The position numbers were made by a program, and so were the translations under genes. Of a stretch of 64,000 nucleotides of DNA, positions 26,923 to 35,610 are shown piece by piece. How positions within the stretch are numbered: the stretch's first letter is position 1; each line of letters starts with the position of its first letter. Source of the DNA: Mesorhizobium prunaredense (lineage in GTDB: Bacteria; Pseudomonadota; Alphaproteobacteria; Rhizobiales; Rhizobiaceae); the NCBI RefSeq assembly GCF_900156895.1, contig NZ_FTPD01000045.1, forward strand, positions 62,001 to 126,000, in the 5' to 3' direction. The notes below the pieces were generated by a model. It saw nothing but the letters and a program-made list of their open reading frames with translations. It did no database searches and had not been told where the DNA came from.

Positions 26923-27719
26923 GCGGCTCGCGCAGCAAATCGGTTGTTCTGTGGACCCTGGTGACGATCGCCCTGGTGACGCTTTCGGCGCCGACGGTCG
27001 TCGTGCTCGGCGCTTCCTTCACCGGCGGCAACATCATCACGTTTCCGCCGGACGGGCTGTCGCTGCGGTGGTATGCGCGCATCTCGCAGGCCTCCGACCT
27101 GCGCAACGCTTTCCTGCGCACGCTCCAGGTTGCGACGGTCTGTACGATCGTTGCCATTCCCGTGGGCACGCTGGCTGGCATCGCGCTGGCGAAATATGCG
27201 GTGCGTTTTGAGAAGACGATCCAGATCTATCTGCTGCTGCCCTTTACCATCCCGCTGATCGGATCGGGCATCGGCCTCATGCTGATTTTCGGCAACGCCG
27301 GCATTCTCGGCCAGCTCTGGCCGGTCGGCATCGCCTGCTGCGTCATCAACCTTCCCTTCATGATCTGGGCGGTGACGGCGAGTGCCACCGGGCTTGACCC
27401 GGACCTTGAACTGGCCGCCGCCAATTGCGGCGCGCCGCCGCTCCAGGTGTTCTTCTCCGTCACCCTGCCGGCGGTTATGCCGGGGGTGATCACCGGCTCG
27501 CTGCTGATGTTCATCCTTGCGCTCAACGAGTTCCTGGTCAGCCTGCTGCTCGTCGATGCCCGCATCGTGACGCTGCCGGTGCTGATCTACAACTCCATCC
27601 GCTCGATCATCACGCCGGATCTTGCCGCGATCTCCGTGGTCTTCATCGCCTGCTCGGCTGTCGCCGTCTTCCTGCTCGACAGGCTGGTCGGGCTCGACAT
27701 CTTCCTGAAATCGAAATGA
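26919..27719 (+). CDS. ABC importer permease, PotC-like
   Basis: 266 residues starting at a GTG that overlaps the previous stop, with GGGGAGG eight bases upstream. It has six hydrophobic segments, and the coupling loop is seen in DPDLELAAANCGAPPLQVFF. The PotC-like end (NSIRSIITPDLAAISVVFIA) is intact. It pairs with the upstream permease in the inner membrane. The longer open frame upstream of 26919 is a shadow of the first permease. Confidence 0.88.
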   Translation: MSGSRSKSVVLWTLVTIALVTLSAPTVVVLGASFTGGNIITFPPDGLSLRWYARISQASDLRNAFLRTLQVATVCTIVAIPVGTLAGIALAKYAVRFEKTIQIYLLLPFTIPLIGSGIGLMLIFGNAGILGQLWPVGIACCVINLPFMIWAVTASATGLDPDLELAAANCGAPPLQVFFSVTLPAVMPGVITGSLLMFILALNEFLVSLLLVDARIVTLPVLIYNSIRSIITPDLAAISVVFIACSAVAVFLLDRLVGLDIFLKSK

Positions 27720-27754
27720 GGAATGCCGGCCCGCCGGGTCGAAAAGGAAATCCT

Positions 27755-29077
27755 ATGCCAAACGTATCGTTCCACGACTTGAGCCAACTCGACGCCGCCA
27801 GTCGAGCGGCACTGATGCGGCGCTCAGAGACAGATCTCTCCGGCTTTATGGAGAAGGCCGCACCGATCATCGAGGCGGTCCGAACAGAAGGCGACGCCGC
27901 GCTCGTCCGCTTCGCCCGCGACTTGGACAAGGCAGATCTCGATGCCGCGCGGCTGAAGGTCAGCCCCGCCGAGTTCGACGCGGCCTTCGGCATGGTGGAT
28001 GAGGACGTGGTCGCCGCCATTCGCTTCGGCATCGACAACATCCGGCATTTCCACGAAGAGCAGAAGCCGGAAGCGATGTGGCTTAAGGAAATGCGGCCCG
28101 GCGCCTATGCCGGGGACCGCTTCACGCCGATCCGCTCGGTGGCACTCTATGTCCCGCGCGGCAAGGGGGCGTTCCCTTCGGTGACAATGATGACCGCAGT
28201 GCCCGCCGTCGTGGCGGGCGTCCCGGAGCTTGCTATCATGACGCCGCCAGCGGCCGATGGTTCGGTGGACGCAGCGACACTGGTTGCGGCGCGCCTCGCC
28301 GGCGTCGAAACGGTCTACAAATGCGGCGGCGCGCAGGCGGTCGCCGCGGTCGCCTACGGCACGGAGACGATCAAGGCCGCGCTGAAGATCGTCGGTCCAG
28401 GCAGCCCCTGGGTGGTTGCGGCCAAGCGGCTGCTTGCGGGAGTCATCGATCCCGGGCTTCCCGCTGGTCCGTCGGAAGCGATTATCCTCGCCGATGACAG
28501 CGTGCATGGCGGACTGGCCGCGCTCGACCTCCTCATCGAGGCGGAGCACGGGCCGGACTCGTCGGCCTACCTGGTGACCCACAGCCGCCGCGTGGCGGAG
28601 GAGGCACTGGCGGCGCTGCCCGAGCACTGGGCGCGCATGACCGATCAGCGGGTAGCGTTCTCCACCGCGGTGCTGACCGGTGCCTGTGGCGGCATCGTGC
28701 TGACGGCATCGATCGAGGAGAGCTACCGTTTCATCAACGACTACGCACCTGAGCATCTGGAGATCCTCTCCACCGATCCCTTTGCGCACCTTGGCCACAT
28801 CACCGAAGCCGCCGAGATCCTGATGGGGCCGCACACGCCGGTTTCGATCGGCAATTTCGGGCTGGGCCCGAACGCCGTGCTGCCGACCAGCCGCTGGGCG
28901 CGTACCTGTGGACCGCTCTCGGTCACGGATTTCGTCAAGCGCTCTTCCATCGGCTACGTGACGGCGACGGCCTATCCGGAATTCGCGCGTCATGCCCGTA
29001 CGCTTGCCCGCTATGAAGGCTTTTCCTCGCACGAACACGCCGTTTCCGACGTGCGCGACCGATATCTGGTGCGGTAG
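27755..29077 (+). CDS. HisD-family dehydrogenase, HpsN-like candidate
   Basis: 440 residues, full family length. The start ATG has AAGGAAATCC upstream. Family motifs include VALYVPRGKGAFPSVTMM, PWVVAAKRLLAGVIDPGLPA, AGPSEAIILADDS and NDYAPEHLEI with the catalytic Glu-His. The zinc site usually written QAEH reads EAEH here (LLIEAEHGPDSS), a Gln-to-Glu change away from histidine-biosynthetic enzymes. It is not in a his operon but in a catabolic unit with an SDR, a zinc ADH and an importer. That matches HpsN, a HisD-like enzyme that oxidises (R)-2,3-dihydroxypropane-1-sulfonate to sulfolactate. The substrate assignment is inference. Confidence 0.8.
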   Translation: MPNVSFHDLSQLDAASRAALMRRSETDLSGFMEKAAPIIEAVRTEGDAALVRFARDLDKADLDAARLKVSPAEFDAAFGMVDEDVVAAIRFGIDNIRHFHEEQKPEAMWLKEMRPGAYAGDRFTPIRSVALYVPRGKGAFPSVTMMTAVPAVVAGVPELAIMTPPAADGSVDAATLVAARLAGVETVYKCGGAQAVAAVAYGTETIKAALKIVGPGSPWVVAAKRLLAGVIDPGLPAGPSEAIILADDSVHGGLAALDLLIEAEHGPDSSAYLVTHSRRVAEEALAALPEHWARMTDQRVAFSTAVLTGACGGIVLTASIEESYRFINDYAPEHLEILSTDPFAHLGHITEAAEILMGPHTPVSIGNFGLGPNAVLPTSRWARTCGPLSVTDFVKRSSIGYVTATAYPEFARHARTLARYEGFSSHEHAVSDVRDRYLVR

Positions 29078-29080
29078 CGG

Positions 29081-30088
29081 ATGATGAAGGCGGCCAGACT
29101 CCATGCGGCGGGCGATTTGCGGGTTGAGGACGTGCCATCTCCCGGCGAACCAGCGCCTGGCTGGGTGCGGCTCAAGGTGACGGCCGCCGGCATTTGCGGC
29201 TCCGACCTCCACAACTTCCGCACCGGTCAGTGGATCAGCCGCGCGCCGAGCGTCGCCGGGCATGAGTTCGCCGGCGAAGTGATCGCCGTGGGGGCCGGCG
29301 TGTCCCAGTTTGCGCTCGGAGACCGGGTTGTGGCCGATTCGCGCTTCTGGTGCGGCGAGTGTCCTGCCTGCCGGGCCGGCCGGCATAACGTCTGTGCCAG
29401 ACTTGGCTTTGTAGGCGAGGTCTGCGACGGCGGCTTCGCGGAAGAGACGCAGCTGCCGGCGCGGCTGCTTGTGCGCCACGACCCCACGCTCGATCCCGCG
29501 ACCGCCGCCATGGCGGAGCCGCTGGCGGTCGCCCTGCACGCGGTGCGGCGGCTGGCGGCGCCGGCCGGAGCGCCGGTGCTTATCGCTGGTTGCGGCCCGA
29601 TCGGCGGATTGGCTGCGCTGCTGCTGTCGCGGCCGGGCGAGAGACAGGTCCTCGTCGCCGACCGCAATGGCGCACGTGCTGAGCTTGTGGCCAAGGTGAG
29701 CGGCGCGACCGTCGTCGACCTGGACGCCCTGCCCTGCGATCCCAATCTGCGCCATGCCATCGACGCGACGGGCAGCGTGGCGGTGATGGCGCGGCTGCTC
29801 GATGTCTTGGCCGGCGGCGGCACGCTGGCGCTGGTCGGCATTTCGCATGGCCGCCTCGACCTCGACCCCAACTTGCTGGTCGAGCGCGAGATCGCGCTTG
29901 TCGGCTGCCACGCCTTCGCCGACGAGCTTGCGCCGGCCGTCGCGATGCTTGGCGATCTTGCCGCCTCGCTGTCGCGCTTCGTCTCCGACGAGATCGCGAT
30001 CGGCGAAATTCCCGCCGCCTACCAGCGCCTGATCGCCGGCGCGAGCGGCGGGTTGAAGACCATCGTCCGGATGGAGAGCGGACGATGA
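29081..30088 (+). CDS. Zinc-dependent medium-chain alcohol/polyol dehydrogenase
   Basis: 335 residues. Catalytic zinc ligands lie in AAGICGSDLHN and VAGHEFAGE; the structural zinc cluster is CGECPACRAGRHNVC. The nucleotide-binding loop is LIAGCGPIGGLAALLL. These define a threonine/sorbitol-dehydrogenase-like MDR enzyme. It starts 3 nt after the HisD-like gene and overlaps the GntR gene by 4 nt, so it is in the middle of one operon. With the SDR it could interconvert stereoisomers of a diol through a ketone before the HisD-like oxidation step. Confidence 0.87.
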   Translation: MMKAARLHAAGDLRVEDVPSPGEPAPGWVRLKVTAAGICGSDLHNFRTGQWISRAPSVAGHEFAGEVIAVGAGVSQFALGDRVVADSRFWCGECPACRAGRHNVCARLGFVGEVCDGGFAEETQLPARLLVRHDPTLDPATAAMAEPLAVALHAVRRLAAPAGAPVLIAGCGPIGGLAALLLSRPGERQVLVADRNGARAELVAKVSGATVVDLDALPCDPNLRHAIDATGSVAVMARLLDVLAGGGTLALVGISHGRLDLDPNLLVEREIALVGCHAFADELAPAVAMLGDLAASLSRFVSDEIAIGEIPAAYQRLIAGASGGLKTIVRMESGR

Positions 30089-30819
30089 TCAGGCTTACCG
30101 AAACCGCCGGGCCGCTCTACGAAAAGGTCAAGGACTACGTGCTCGGCAATATCGGCAGCGGCAACTGGCCGAAGGACCGCAGGCTGCCTTCCGAAAACGA
30201 GCTGGTCAGCACGCTCGGCGTCTCGAGGATGACGGTGCACCGGGCGCTGAGGGAACTGACCTCGGAAGGCCACCTCCTGCGCATCCAGGGCGTAGGCACG
30301 TTTGTGGCGCCGCCGAAACCGCAATCGGCCCTCATCGAAATCAGGAACATCGCCGGCGAGATCGCCGCGCGCGGCGCACGCCACAGGGCCGAAGTCGTCG
30401 TCCTCGAGAAGATCCGCAATCCGGCGCTGGACCTCGTCGTCGCCTTCGAGTTCACGCGCCGCAGACCGGTCGCCCATTCGATCATCGTGCATTTCGAGGA
30501 CGATGTGCCCGTCCAGCTCGAGGAACGCTTTGTCAATCCGGCGCTCGCACCGGACTACCTTCGGCAAGATTTCGTGGCGACCACCACCTACGACTACCTG
30601 CAGCGGGCGACGCCGCTGACGGAAGTGGAGCATGTGATCTCGGCCGTCGCGGCAGAAGAGACGGCGGCCCGCCATTTGATGATCCGACCCGGCGACCCCT
30701 GCCTGCTCCTGCATCGGCGGACCTGGTCGGGCGCGGCGGTCGCCACCGTCAACAAGCTCACCTATGTCGGCAGCCGCTATTCGCTGGGCAGCCGCTACGC
30801 GCCCTCACCCGCTGCATGA
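30085..30819 (+). CDS. GntR-family regulator, HutC (UTRA) subfamily
   Basis: 244 residues. The N-terminal winged helix (LPSENELVSTLGVSRMTVHR, then GHLLRIQGVGTFV) is followed by a UTRA ligand-binding domain (about 85-235) ending in LLHRRTWSGAAVATVNKLTY. This subfamily senses the substrate or product of its operon. The ATGA overlap with the dehydrogenase gene puts it at the end of the catabolic operon. A matching GTATATAC operator lies before the importer genes. The last ~97 coding bases and the following 64 bp recur at 51437-51598. Confidence 0.88.
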   Translation: MIRLTETAGPLYEKVKDYVLGNIGSGNWPKDRRLPSENELVSTLGVSRMTVHRALRELTSEGHLLRIQGVGTFVAPPKPQSALIEIRNIAGEIAARGARHRAEVVVLEKIRNPALDLVVAFEFTRRRPVAHSIIVHFEDDVPVQLEERFVNPALAPDYLRQDFVATTTYDYLQRATPLTEVEHVISAVAAEETAARHLMIRPGDPCLLLHRRTWSGAAVATVNKLTYVGSRYSLGSRYAPSPAA

Positions 30820-30883
30820 GCAGCGACGGCCCGCCAGGCAGGGCGGGCGGCGCTATCGGCCCAACGGCTGCCTTGATAGGGAA
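30723..30883. repeat. Direct repeat, left copy (gntR 3' end plus stub of small gene)
   Basis: This 161-bp segment matches 51437-51598 with about nine differences including one indel. It covers the end of the intact gntR, the short downstream spacer, and on the other strand the codons for SLSRQPLGR-stop, which are the C-terminus of the small gene that is intact at the right copy. It marks the left boundary of the 20.7-kb block. Confidence 0.85.
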
Positions 30884-31015
30884 CCGGTTCTGGCTGCGCC
30901 GCCGTTTTTCTTGTTGACGCCGACCAGATCCGGTTCGGGTGTCAAGCCTGGCCGCCGGTCAAGTTGCACCGGAGCGGCCAGACTGATTGGGAATGTCCGG
31001 GAAGCGGCCGACCGT

Positions 31016-32365
31016 TCAAACCAACCCGGGGACCACGAAAACCAGCCAGGCGATGACAGGGCCGATGATGGCGATAAGCGCGCTGTAGATCAGCAACGCC
31101 TTCAGCACGCTCTCGCGCTCTGCTTCCCGGGCATTGGCGACGACCAGCGCCCCGTTGGTCGAAAACGGACTGGTGTCAACGATGGTGGTGGAGATCGCGA
31201 TGGCGGCAACCACACCTATGGCACTGATCTGTCCCTGCAGGAGGAAGGGCACGGCCAGTGGAATGATGGCTCCCAGCAATGCCGTGGACGAGGCGAATGC
31301 CGATACAATGGCGCCGGTGAAGCAGAGGAGGAGTGCAACCAGCAGCGGCATGCCCAGGCTTGAAATGCCGTGGGCGACGTAGTCGATCGTGCCGATCTTC
31401 TCCATGACGCCGACATAGGTGATGATGCCGGCGATCAGGAGCACCGTCGACCAGCTGACCTTGTCGATCGCTGCCTTTTGGGTCTTCGGCGAGAGGAGCG
31501 CGAGCGCGACCGCGACAGTGATCGCCACCAGGCCGACATTGAATTTTAAGACAAGTGCGCCGACCGCGAGCGCGGTTAGGCCGACTAATGTCGTCAACCT
31601 TTCCGTAGTCAGGCCGGAAAGCGCCGACACATTTTTTGTCTGCTCCTCAAAGACGTGATGGCTGATCGGAGTAGCCGGCGTGCCGCCGTGGCCGACGATT
31701 GACTGCGTCACGCCCTCGGGGTGGAGGTCAGGCAGCGGTCCCGAGGCGACCGAATACTTACGCAGCACCTTCGAGCCGCCGAAGACGAAGAATACGAGGA
31801 CGGCGATGGCCAGGTTGAAGAAGAAGCTGGAGAGAAACAGTGATGTCGGCGCGAACGGCAACCCCGCCTTTTCGACGATCTGGTTGGTGATGCCGCCATA
31901 GACGCTGATCGGCGAAAAGCCGCCCGCCTGCGCACCGTGAATAACCATCAATCCCATCATGACCGGATTGATGCGGTACTGGAACGCAAAACCCAGCGCC
32001 ACCGGGGCCAGGATGGCGACCGCCGCAGGTCCGAGCGCACCGAAGCCGGTGATGACGGCGGCGACCAGGAACATGACCCAGGGAATCCACGCCACATGTC
32101 CGCGCACCAGTTTGACCGCGCCCTCGACCAGCCAATCGATAGTGCCGTTGATCTGGGCGATGGCGAACAGGTAGGTAATGCCGACCAGTGTCAGGAAGAG
32201 GTCGCTCGGAAAGCCAGCAAATATTTCCGCCGGCTTCATGGCCATGATGAGCGAGCCGACCAGAAAGGCGCACGCGAAGGCGAGCGCGCCCATATTGATC
32301 GGCTGCATGGTGGCGATCACGAACATGCCGACCAGCAGCGCAATCGACAGAATCTGGATGTTCAT
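31016..32365 (-). CDS. matC: Malonate/dicarboxylate carrier MatC
   Basis: 449 residues with about ten to twelve membrane helices. The N-terminus (NIQILSIALLVGMFVIATMQ) and the motif LGPAAVAILAPVALGFAFQY match the MatC N-terminal dicarboxylate-carrier family; a second conserved region reads ISTTIVDTSPFSTNGALVVA. It imports malonate across the inner membrane. GGGAGGAAGCT lies before the ATG. It follows matB on the minus strand, with hairpins between them. The order matA-matB-matC with divergent matR is the arrangement known from Rhizobium leguminosarum bv. trifolii. Confidence 0.92.
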   Translation of the reverse strand: MNIQILSIALLVGMFVIATMQPINMGALAFACAFLVGSLIMAMKPAEIFAGFPSDLFLTLVGITYLFAIAQINGTIDWLVEGAVKLVRGHVAWIPWVMFLVAAVITGFGALGPAAVAILAPVALGFAFQYRINPVMMGLMVIHGAQAGGFSPISVYGGITNQIVEKAGLPFAPTSLFLSSFFFNLAIAVLVFFVFGGSKVLRKYSVASGPLPDLHPEGVTQSIVGHGGTPATPISHHVFEEQTKNVSALSGLTTERLTTLVGLTALAVGALVLKFNVGLVAITVAVALALLSPKTQKAAIDKVSWSTVLLIAGIITYVGVMEKIGTIDYVAHGISSLGMPLLVALLLCFTGAIVSAFASSTALLGAIIPLAVPFLLQGQISAIGVVAAIAISTTIVDTSPFSTNGALVVANAREAERESVLKALLIYSALIAIIGPVIAWLVFVVPGLV

Positions 32366-32427
32366 AGCTTCCTCCCTCGGGAAACGCCTTCAGGCGCCCG
32401 TTCTCATTTCCATCGGTGGTAGATCAG

Positions 32428-32486
32428 CCTGCGTTGGTCTCGCTCCCAAGCACCAACGCAGGGTCGTCAGCGCCTCCTAGGAGGCG
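32428..32486 (-). terminator. Two palindromes between matB and matC
   Basis: CGCCTCCTAGGAGGCG at 32471-32486 is a perfect palindrome containing the matB stop codon. CCTGCGTTGGT at 32428-32438 pairs perfectly with ACCAACGCAGG at 32452-32462. Both lie in the transcribed spacer ahead of matC. No U-run follows, so partial attenuation or RNA-stability control of matC relative to matB is more likely than full termination. Confidence 0.5.
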
Positions 32487-33997
32487 GGCATGTAAAGGTT
32501 GCTGAACCGGTCGCGCAGAAGGTTCTTCTGCACCTTTCCCATGGTGTTGCGCGGAAGGTCCTCGGCGAAGATCACCCGTTTCGGCTGCTTGTAGCGCGCG
32601 AGGCGGTCGCGCAGCGCGTTCAGCACGGCCTTTTCGTCCATCGTGGCACCGGGCTTGAGCACCACGACGGCCGTCACCCCCTCGCCGAAATCCGGATGTG
32701 CGATGCCGATGACCGCGCTCTCGGCGACACCGTCGAGTTGATCGATCTCACCCTCGACTTCCTTCGGGTAGATGTTGTAGCCGCCGGAGATCACCAGGTC
32801 CTTGTCGCGGCCGACGATGTGGAGATAGCCCGCCTCATCGATCTTGCCGAGGTCGCCGCTGATGAAATAGCCGTCCTCGGTGAACTCCGCCGCCGTCTTT
32901 TCAGGCATCCGCCAATAACCCCGGAAAACGTTCGGGCCCTTGATCTCGATCATGCCGGTTTTGCCTGGTCCGAGCGTCTCGCCGGTGGCCGGATCGGTGA
33001 CCCTCACCGACACGCCCGGGAGTGGGAAACCGACTGTTCCTGCCCTTCGCTCGCCGTCATAGGGGTTTGAGGTGTTCATGTTGGTTTCGGTCATGCCGTA
33101 GCGTTCGAGAATGGCGTGACCGGTGCGCTGTTTGAATGCGGCGTGCGTTTCAGCGAGCAGCGGCGCGGAGCCGGAGATGAACAGCCTGATATTGGCGACC
33201 GTCTCCCGGTTCAGGCCCTCATGCTGAAGCAACCGGACATAGAAGGTCGGCACGCCCATCATCAGCGTCGCCCGCGGCATCAGAGATAGGATTTCCTCGG
33301 GCTCGAACTTTGGCAGCAGAAACATCGAGGCGCCGGAAATCAGCGTGACATTGGTCGCCACGAAGAGCCCATGCGTGTGAAAAATCGGCAGCGCGTGGAT
33401 CAGCCGGTCGGCTGCCGTCACCTGCCAGCATTCGCGCAGTGCTATTGCATTGGACAAAAGATTGTCGTGCGTCAGCATTGCGCCCTTGGAACGGCCGGTG
33501 GTCCCAGATGTGTACAGGATCGCGGCGAGATCGTGAGGCGCGCGCGCCGCGTCGAGAAAATCGGCAGACTCGTCCCGGGCCAACTCCATGAGCGACCCGG
33601 TGCCGTCGGCATCGAGTGTTTCGACAATCGCGCCGTAGCCGTGCGCGATCCTTTCGACATCAGTTCGCGACTTCGAGGAGACGATGACGAGCCGCGGTTC
33701 GGCGTCACCGATAAAATAGTCGAGTTCAACCAGCGTATAGGCGGTATTCAGCGGCAGATAGATCGCCCCGCAGCGCACGCATGCGAGATAGAGCATCAGA
33801 GCCTGCGGGCTCTTGTCCACCTGGACCGCGACGCGGTCGCCCGGGCGAACGCCGAGCACATCAATTGCGCTGGCGATCTGTCCGGAGAGCCGCAGCGCAT
33901 CTGCATAGTTCCAACGCCGACCATCAATAGTCTCGATGAAAATCGACTCGCCTGACTTGGCGGATGCTCGCATGGCGTCGAACAGGTGATTGCTCAT
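32477..33997 (-). CDS. matB: Malonyl-CoA synthetase MatB
   Basis: 506 residues from the ATG at 33997, behind GGGAGGAG. It is an acyl-adenylate-forming ligase: phosphate loop YTSGTTGRSKGAMLTHDNL near residue 160, GYWRMPEKTA and the hinge/core GYFISGDLGKIDEAGYLHIV, and the catalytic Lys in PRNTMGKVQKNLLR near the C-terminus. It converts malonate, ATP and CoA to malonyl-CoA in the cytosol. It lies 22 bp downstream of matA in the same operon, so malonyl-CoA is passed on to decarboxylation. Confidence 0.93.
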   Translation of the reverse strand: MSNHLFDAMRASAKSGESIFIETIDGRRWNYADALRLSGQIASAIDVLGVRPGDRVAVQVDKSPQALMLYLACVRCGAIYLPLNTAYTLVELDYFIGDAEPRLVIVSSKSRTDVERIAHGYGAIVETLDADGTGSLMELARDESADFLDAARAPHDLAAILYTSGTTGRSKGAMLTHDNLLSNAIALRECWQVTAADRLIHALPIFHTHGLFVATNVTLISGASMFLLPKFEPEEILSLMPRATLMMGVPTFYVRLLQHEGLNRETVANIRLFISGSAPLLAETHAAFKQRTGHAILERYGMTETNMNTSNPYDGERRAGTVGFPLPGVSVRVTDPATGETLGPGKTGMIEIKGPNVFRGYWRMPEKTAAEFTEDGYFISGDLGKIDEAGYLHIVGRDKDLVISGGYNIYPKEVEGEIDQLDGVAESAVIGIAHPDFGEGVTAVVVLKPGATMDEKAVLNALRDRLARYKQPKRVIFAEDLPRNTMGKVQKNLLRDRFSNLYMPAS

Positions 33998-34019
33998 TGA
34001 ACTCCTCCCAACTTGCTTA

Positions 34020-35414
34020 TTAGGTTTTCTGCATTTCGGTGCGGCGTCGACGAACCGGGGCGCCGATATCGGTGTCGGTCGAAGCGGTTGCCGCCAGTTT
34101 TCTGACCTCCGGCGAAGCAGCGATCTCGCCATGCTGCGCCAAGGCTTCGTGGTTCGCCTCGATGTCGTCCAACTTGTAAAAGTAGTTGACCATCAAGCCG
34201 TGGGACTGCCGCATCGCCTTGGCGGAGCGATCGGCGAGGAAGTTCAGCCGTTCAAGGCGAGCGCCGTTGCCCAAATGAAAACGCGCCACAGGGTCGACAG
34301 GCCGTCTGCCGGCGGCTCGTTCCCTAATGAAATAGCGTGCGGCGAGCGGGAGGAGCACAGCCTCGACGACCCGTGCCTTCTGCGGATTGTCCGCCCAGCT
34401 CGGATCGTCCAGCAGCTCGAGCGTCTTGAGGGTCCGATCATCGAGGCTGGCATCGGCCGCCTTGCGCAGTCTTGCCAGCCAGCCAGCGAAACCCGGAACC
34501 GGCGACAGCGTCACGAAGGTCTTCAAGCCAGGCAAGTCGCGGCGCAAATCCTCCACCACCTGCTTGATCAGAAAGTTCCCGAAAGAGATGCCACGCAGTC
34601 CGTCCTGGCAGTTGGAGATCGAATAGAAGACAGCGGTGGTGGCATCCTGGGCCGTGATCGGCGAACGGTTTACATCGAGCACATCAGCGATGGCAGACGG
34701 AATCGCCCGGGTCAGCGCAACCTCAACGAAGATCAGCGGATCGTCTGCGAGACGCGGGTGGAAGAACGCAAAGCACCTGCGGTCGGCTGGAGCTAGCCTC
34801 CGCCGCAGTTCCTCCCAGCCGGCGATTTCATGCACTGCCTCGTATCTGATGATCTTCTCCAGGATGTCGGCTGGCGTCGACCAGTCGATCGGACGCAGGG
34901 TCAGAAAACCGCGGTTGAACCATGAGCCGAACAGGTGGGCGAAGTCGGCATCGACGGCGCGAAACGGTTCTGTCGCATCCTTCATGGCTAACAGGCGCTC
35001 GCGCATCTCTACCAGTCTTGCCGTGCCTTTGGGGGCCAGGTTGAGTCTGCGCACCAGTTCCTGCCGACGCGGCTCGGCGGCCTGGTGCAGTTCGATGACG
35101 GCGTCCGAACTCCTGTCGCTGCGGTAGCGCTCGATGGCTTTGTCAAGCTTGGCCATGTCTGGGCCGAACTGTTCGTGCAGCATTCGCACGAAGTCTTGCT
35201 GACCGGCAGCGTCCAGTTGAGCCCAGCGCTGAAGGACCTCGGCGGCCAACGCCATGCCCGAGGCTTCGCCCCGGCTCGACAAAAGCATGTCGCAGAGGGT
35301 TTCGATACTCGTTTCGGCTTGGACCGGCTCGCTGCGCGCCCCTGCCGCAAGCAGCCTGCGGCCGCGATCGGTAATGCTTTGCACCATATCGCTAAAGAAC
35401 GAGATGCCTGCCAT
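34020..35414 (-). CDS. matA: Malonyl-CoA decarboxylase MatA
   Basis: 464 residues from the ATG at 35414 with GGAGGGG upstream. An N-terminal helical domain precedes the GNAT-like catalytic part. Family sequences visible include CFAFFHPRLADDPLIFVEVA, FYSISNCQDGLRGISFGNFL and FVTLSPVPGFAGWL, with the catalytic Ser and His in SPVPGF and FFHPRL. It converts malonyl-CoA to acetyl-CoA and CO2. It is first in the mat operon and directly faces matR across an operator-rich spacer. The C-terminal RRRRTEMQKT tail is basic. Confidence 0.93.
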   Translation of the reverse strand: MAGISFFSDMVQSITDRGRRLLAAGARSEPVQAETSIETLCDMLLSSRGEASGMALAAEVLQRWAQLDAAGQQDFVRMLHEQFGPDMAKLDKAIERYRSDRSSDAVIELHQAAEPRRQELVRRLNLAPKGTARLVEMRERLLAMKDATEPFRAVDADFAHLFGSWFNRGFLTLRPIDWSTPADILEKIIRYEAVHEIAGWEELRRRLAPADRRCFAFFHPRLADDPLIFVEVALTRAIPSAIADVLDVNRSPITAQDATTAVFYSISNCQDGLRGISFGNFLIKQVVEDLRRDLPGLKTFVTLSPVPGFAGWLARLRKAADASLDDRTLKTLELLDDPSWADNPQKARVVEAVLLPLAARYFIRERAAGRRPVDPVARFHLGNGARLERLNFLADRSAKAMRQSHGLMVNYFYKLDDIEANHEALAQHGEIAASPEVRKLAATASTDTDIGAPVRRRRTEMQKT

Positions 35415-35545
35415 GTCGGAGCCCCTCCTGGCAAAATCGAAATCGGCGCAAGCAGACCCGCCGCGCGGTCTCGACGCGTGCTGGTGCTCGGATGCGCCCA
35501 CCCATTTGTGTGCAACTTGCCTTTTGTGGTATCGTTATTAGACAA

Positions 35546-35601
35546 CCTTGTACGCAAAGTCAACATTCTTGCATACAAGATTTATCATCTTGCATTGAAA
35601 G
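35546..35601. promoter_or_regulatory. Three phased MatR-type operator boxes
   Basis: TCTTGCATACAAGA at 35567-35580 is a perfect 5+5 palindrome. Imperfect copies CCTTGTACGCAAAG at 35546-35559 and TCTTGCATTGAAAG at 35588-35601 flank it. The three starts are exactly 21 bp apart, two helical turns, so all would be bound on one DNA face. They fill the matA-matR spacer, with the last box ending 10 bp before the matR start codon. Confidence 0.7.
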
Positions 35602-35610
35602 GCCCAAAAA

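Noticed and set aside
27824-29911. 695-codon minus-strand ORF across the HisD-like and ADH genes
   Set aside because: Shadow ORF produced by GC-rich codon bias. The translation is rich in Arg/His/Gly without domain character.
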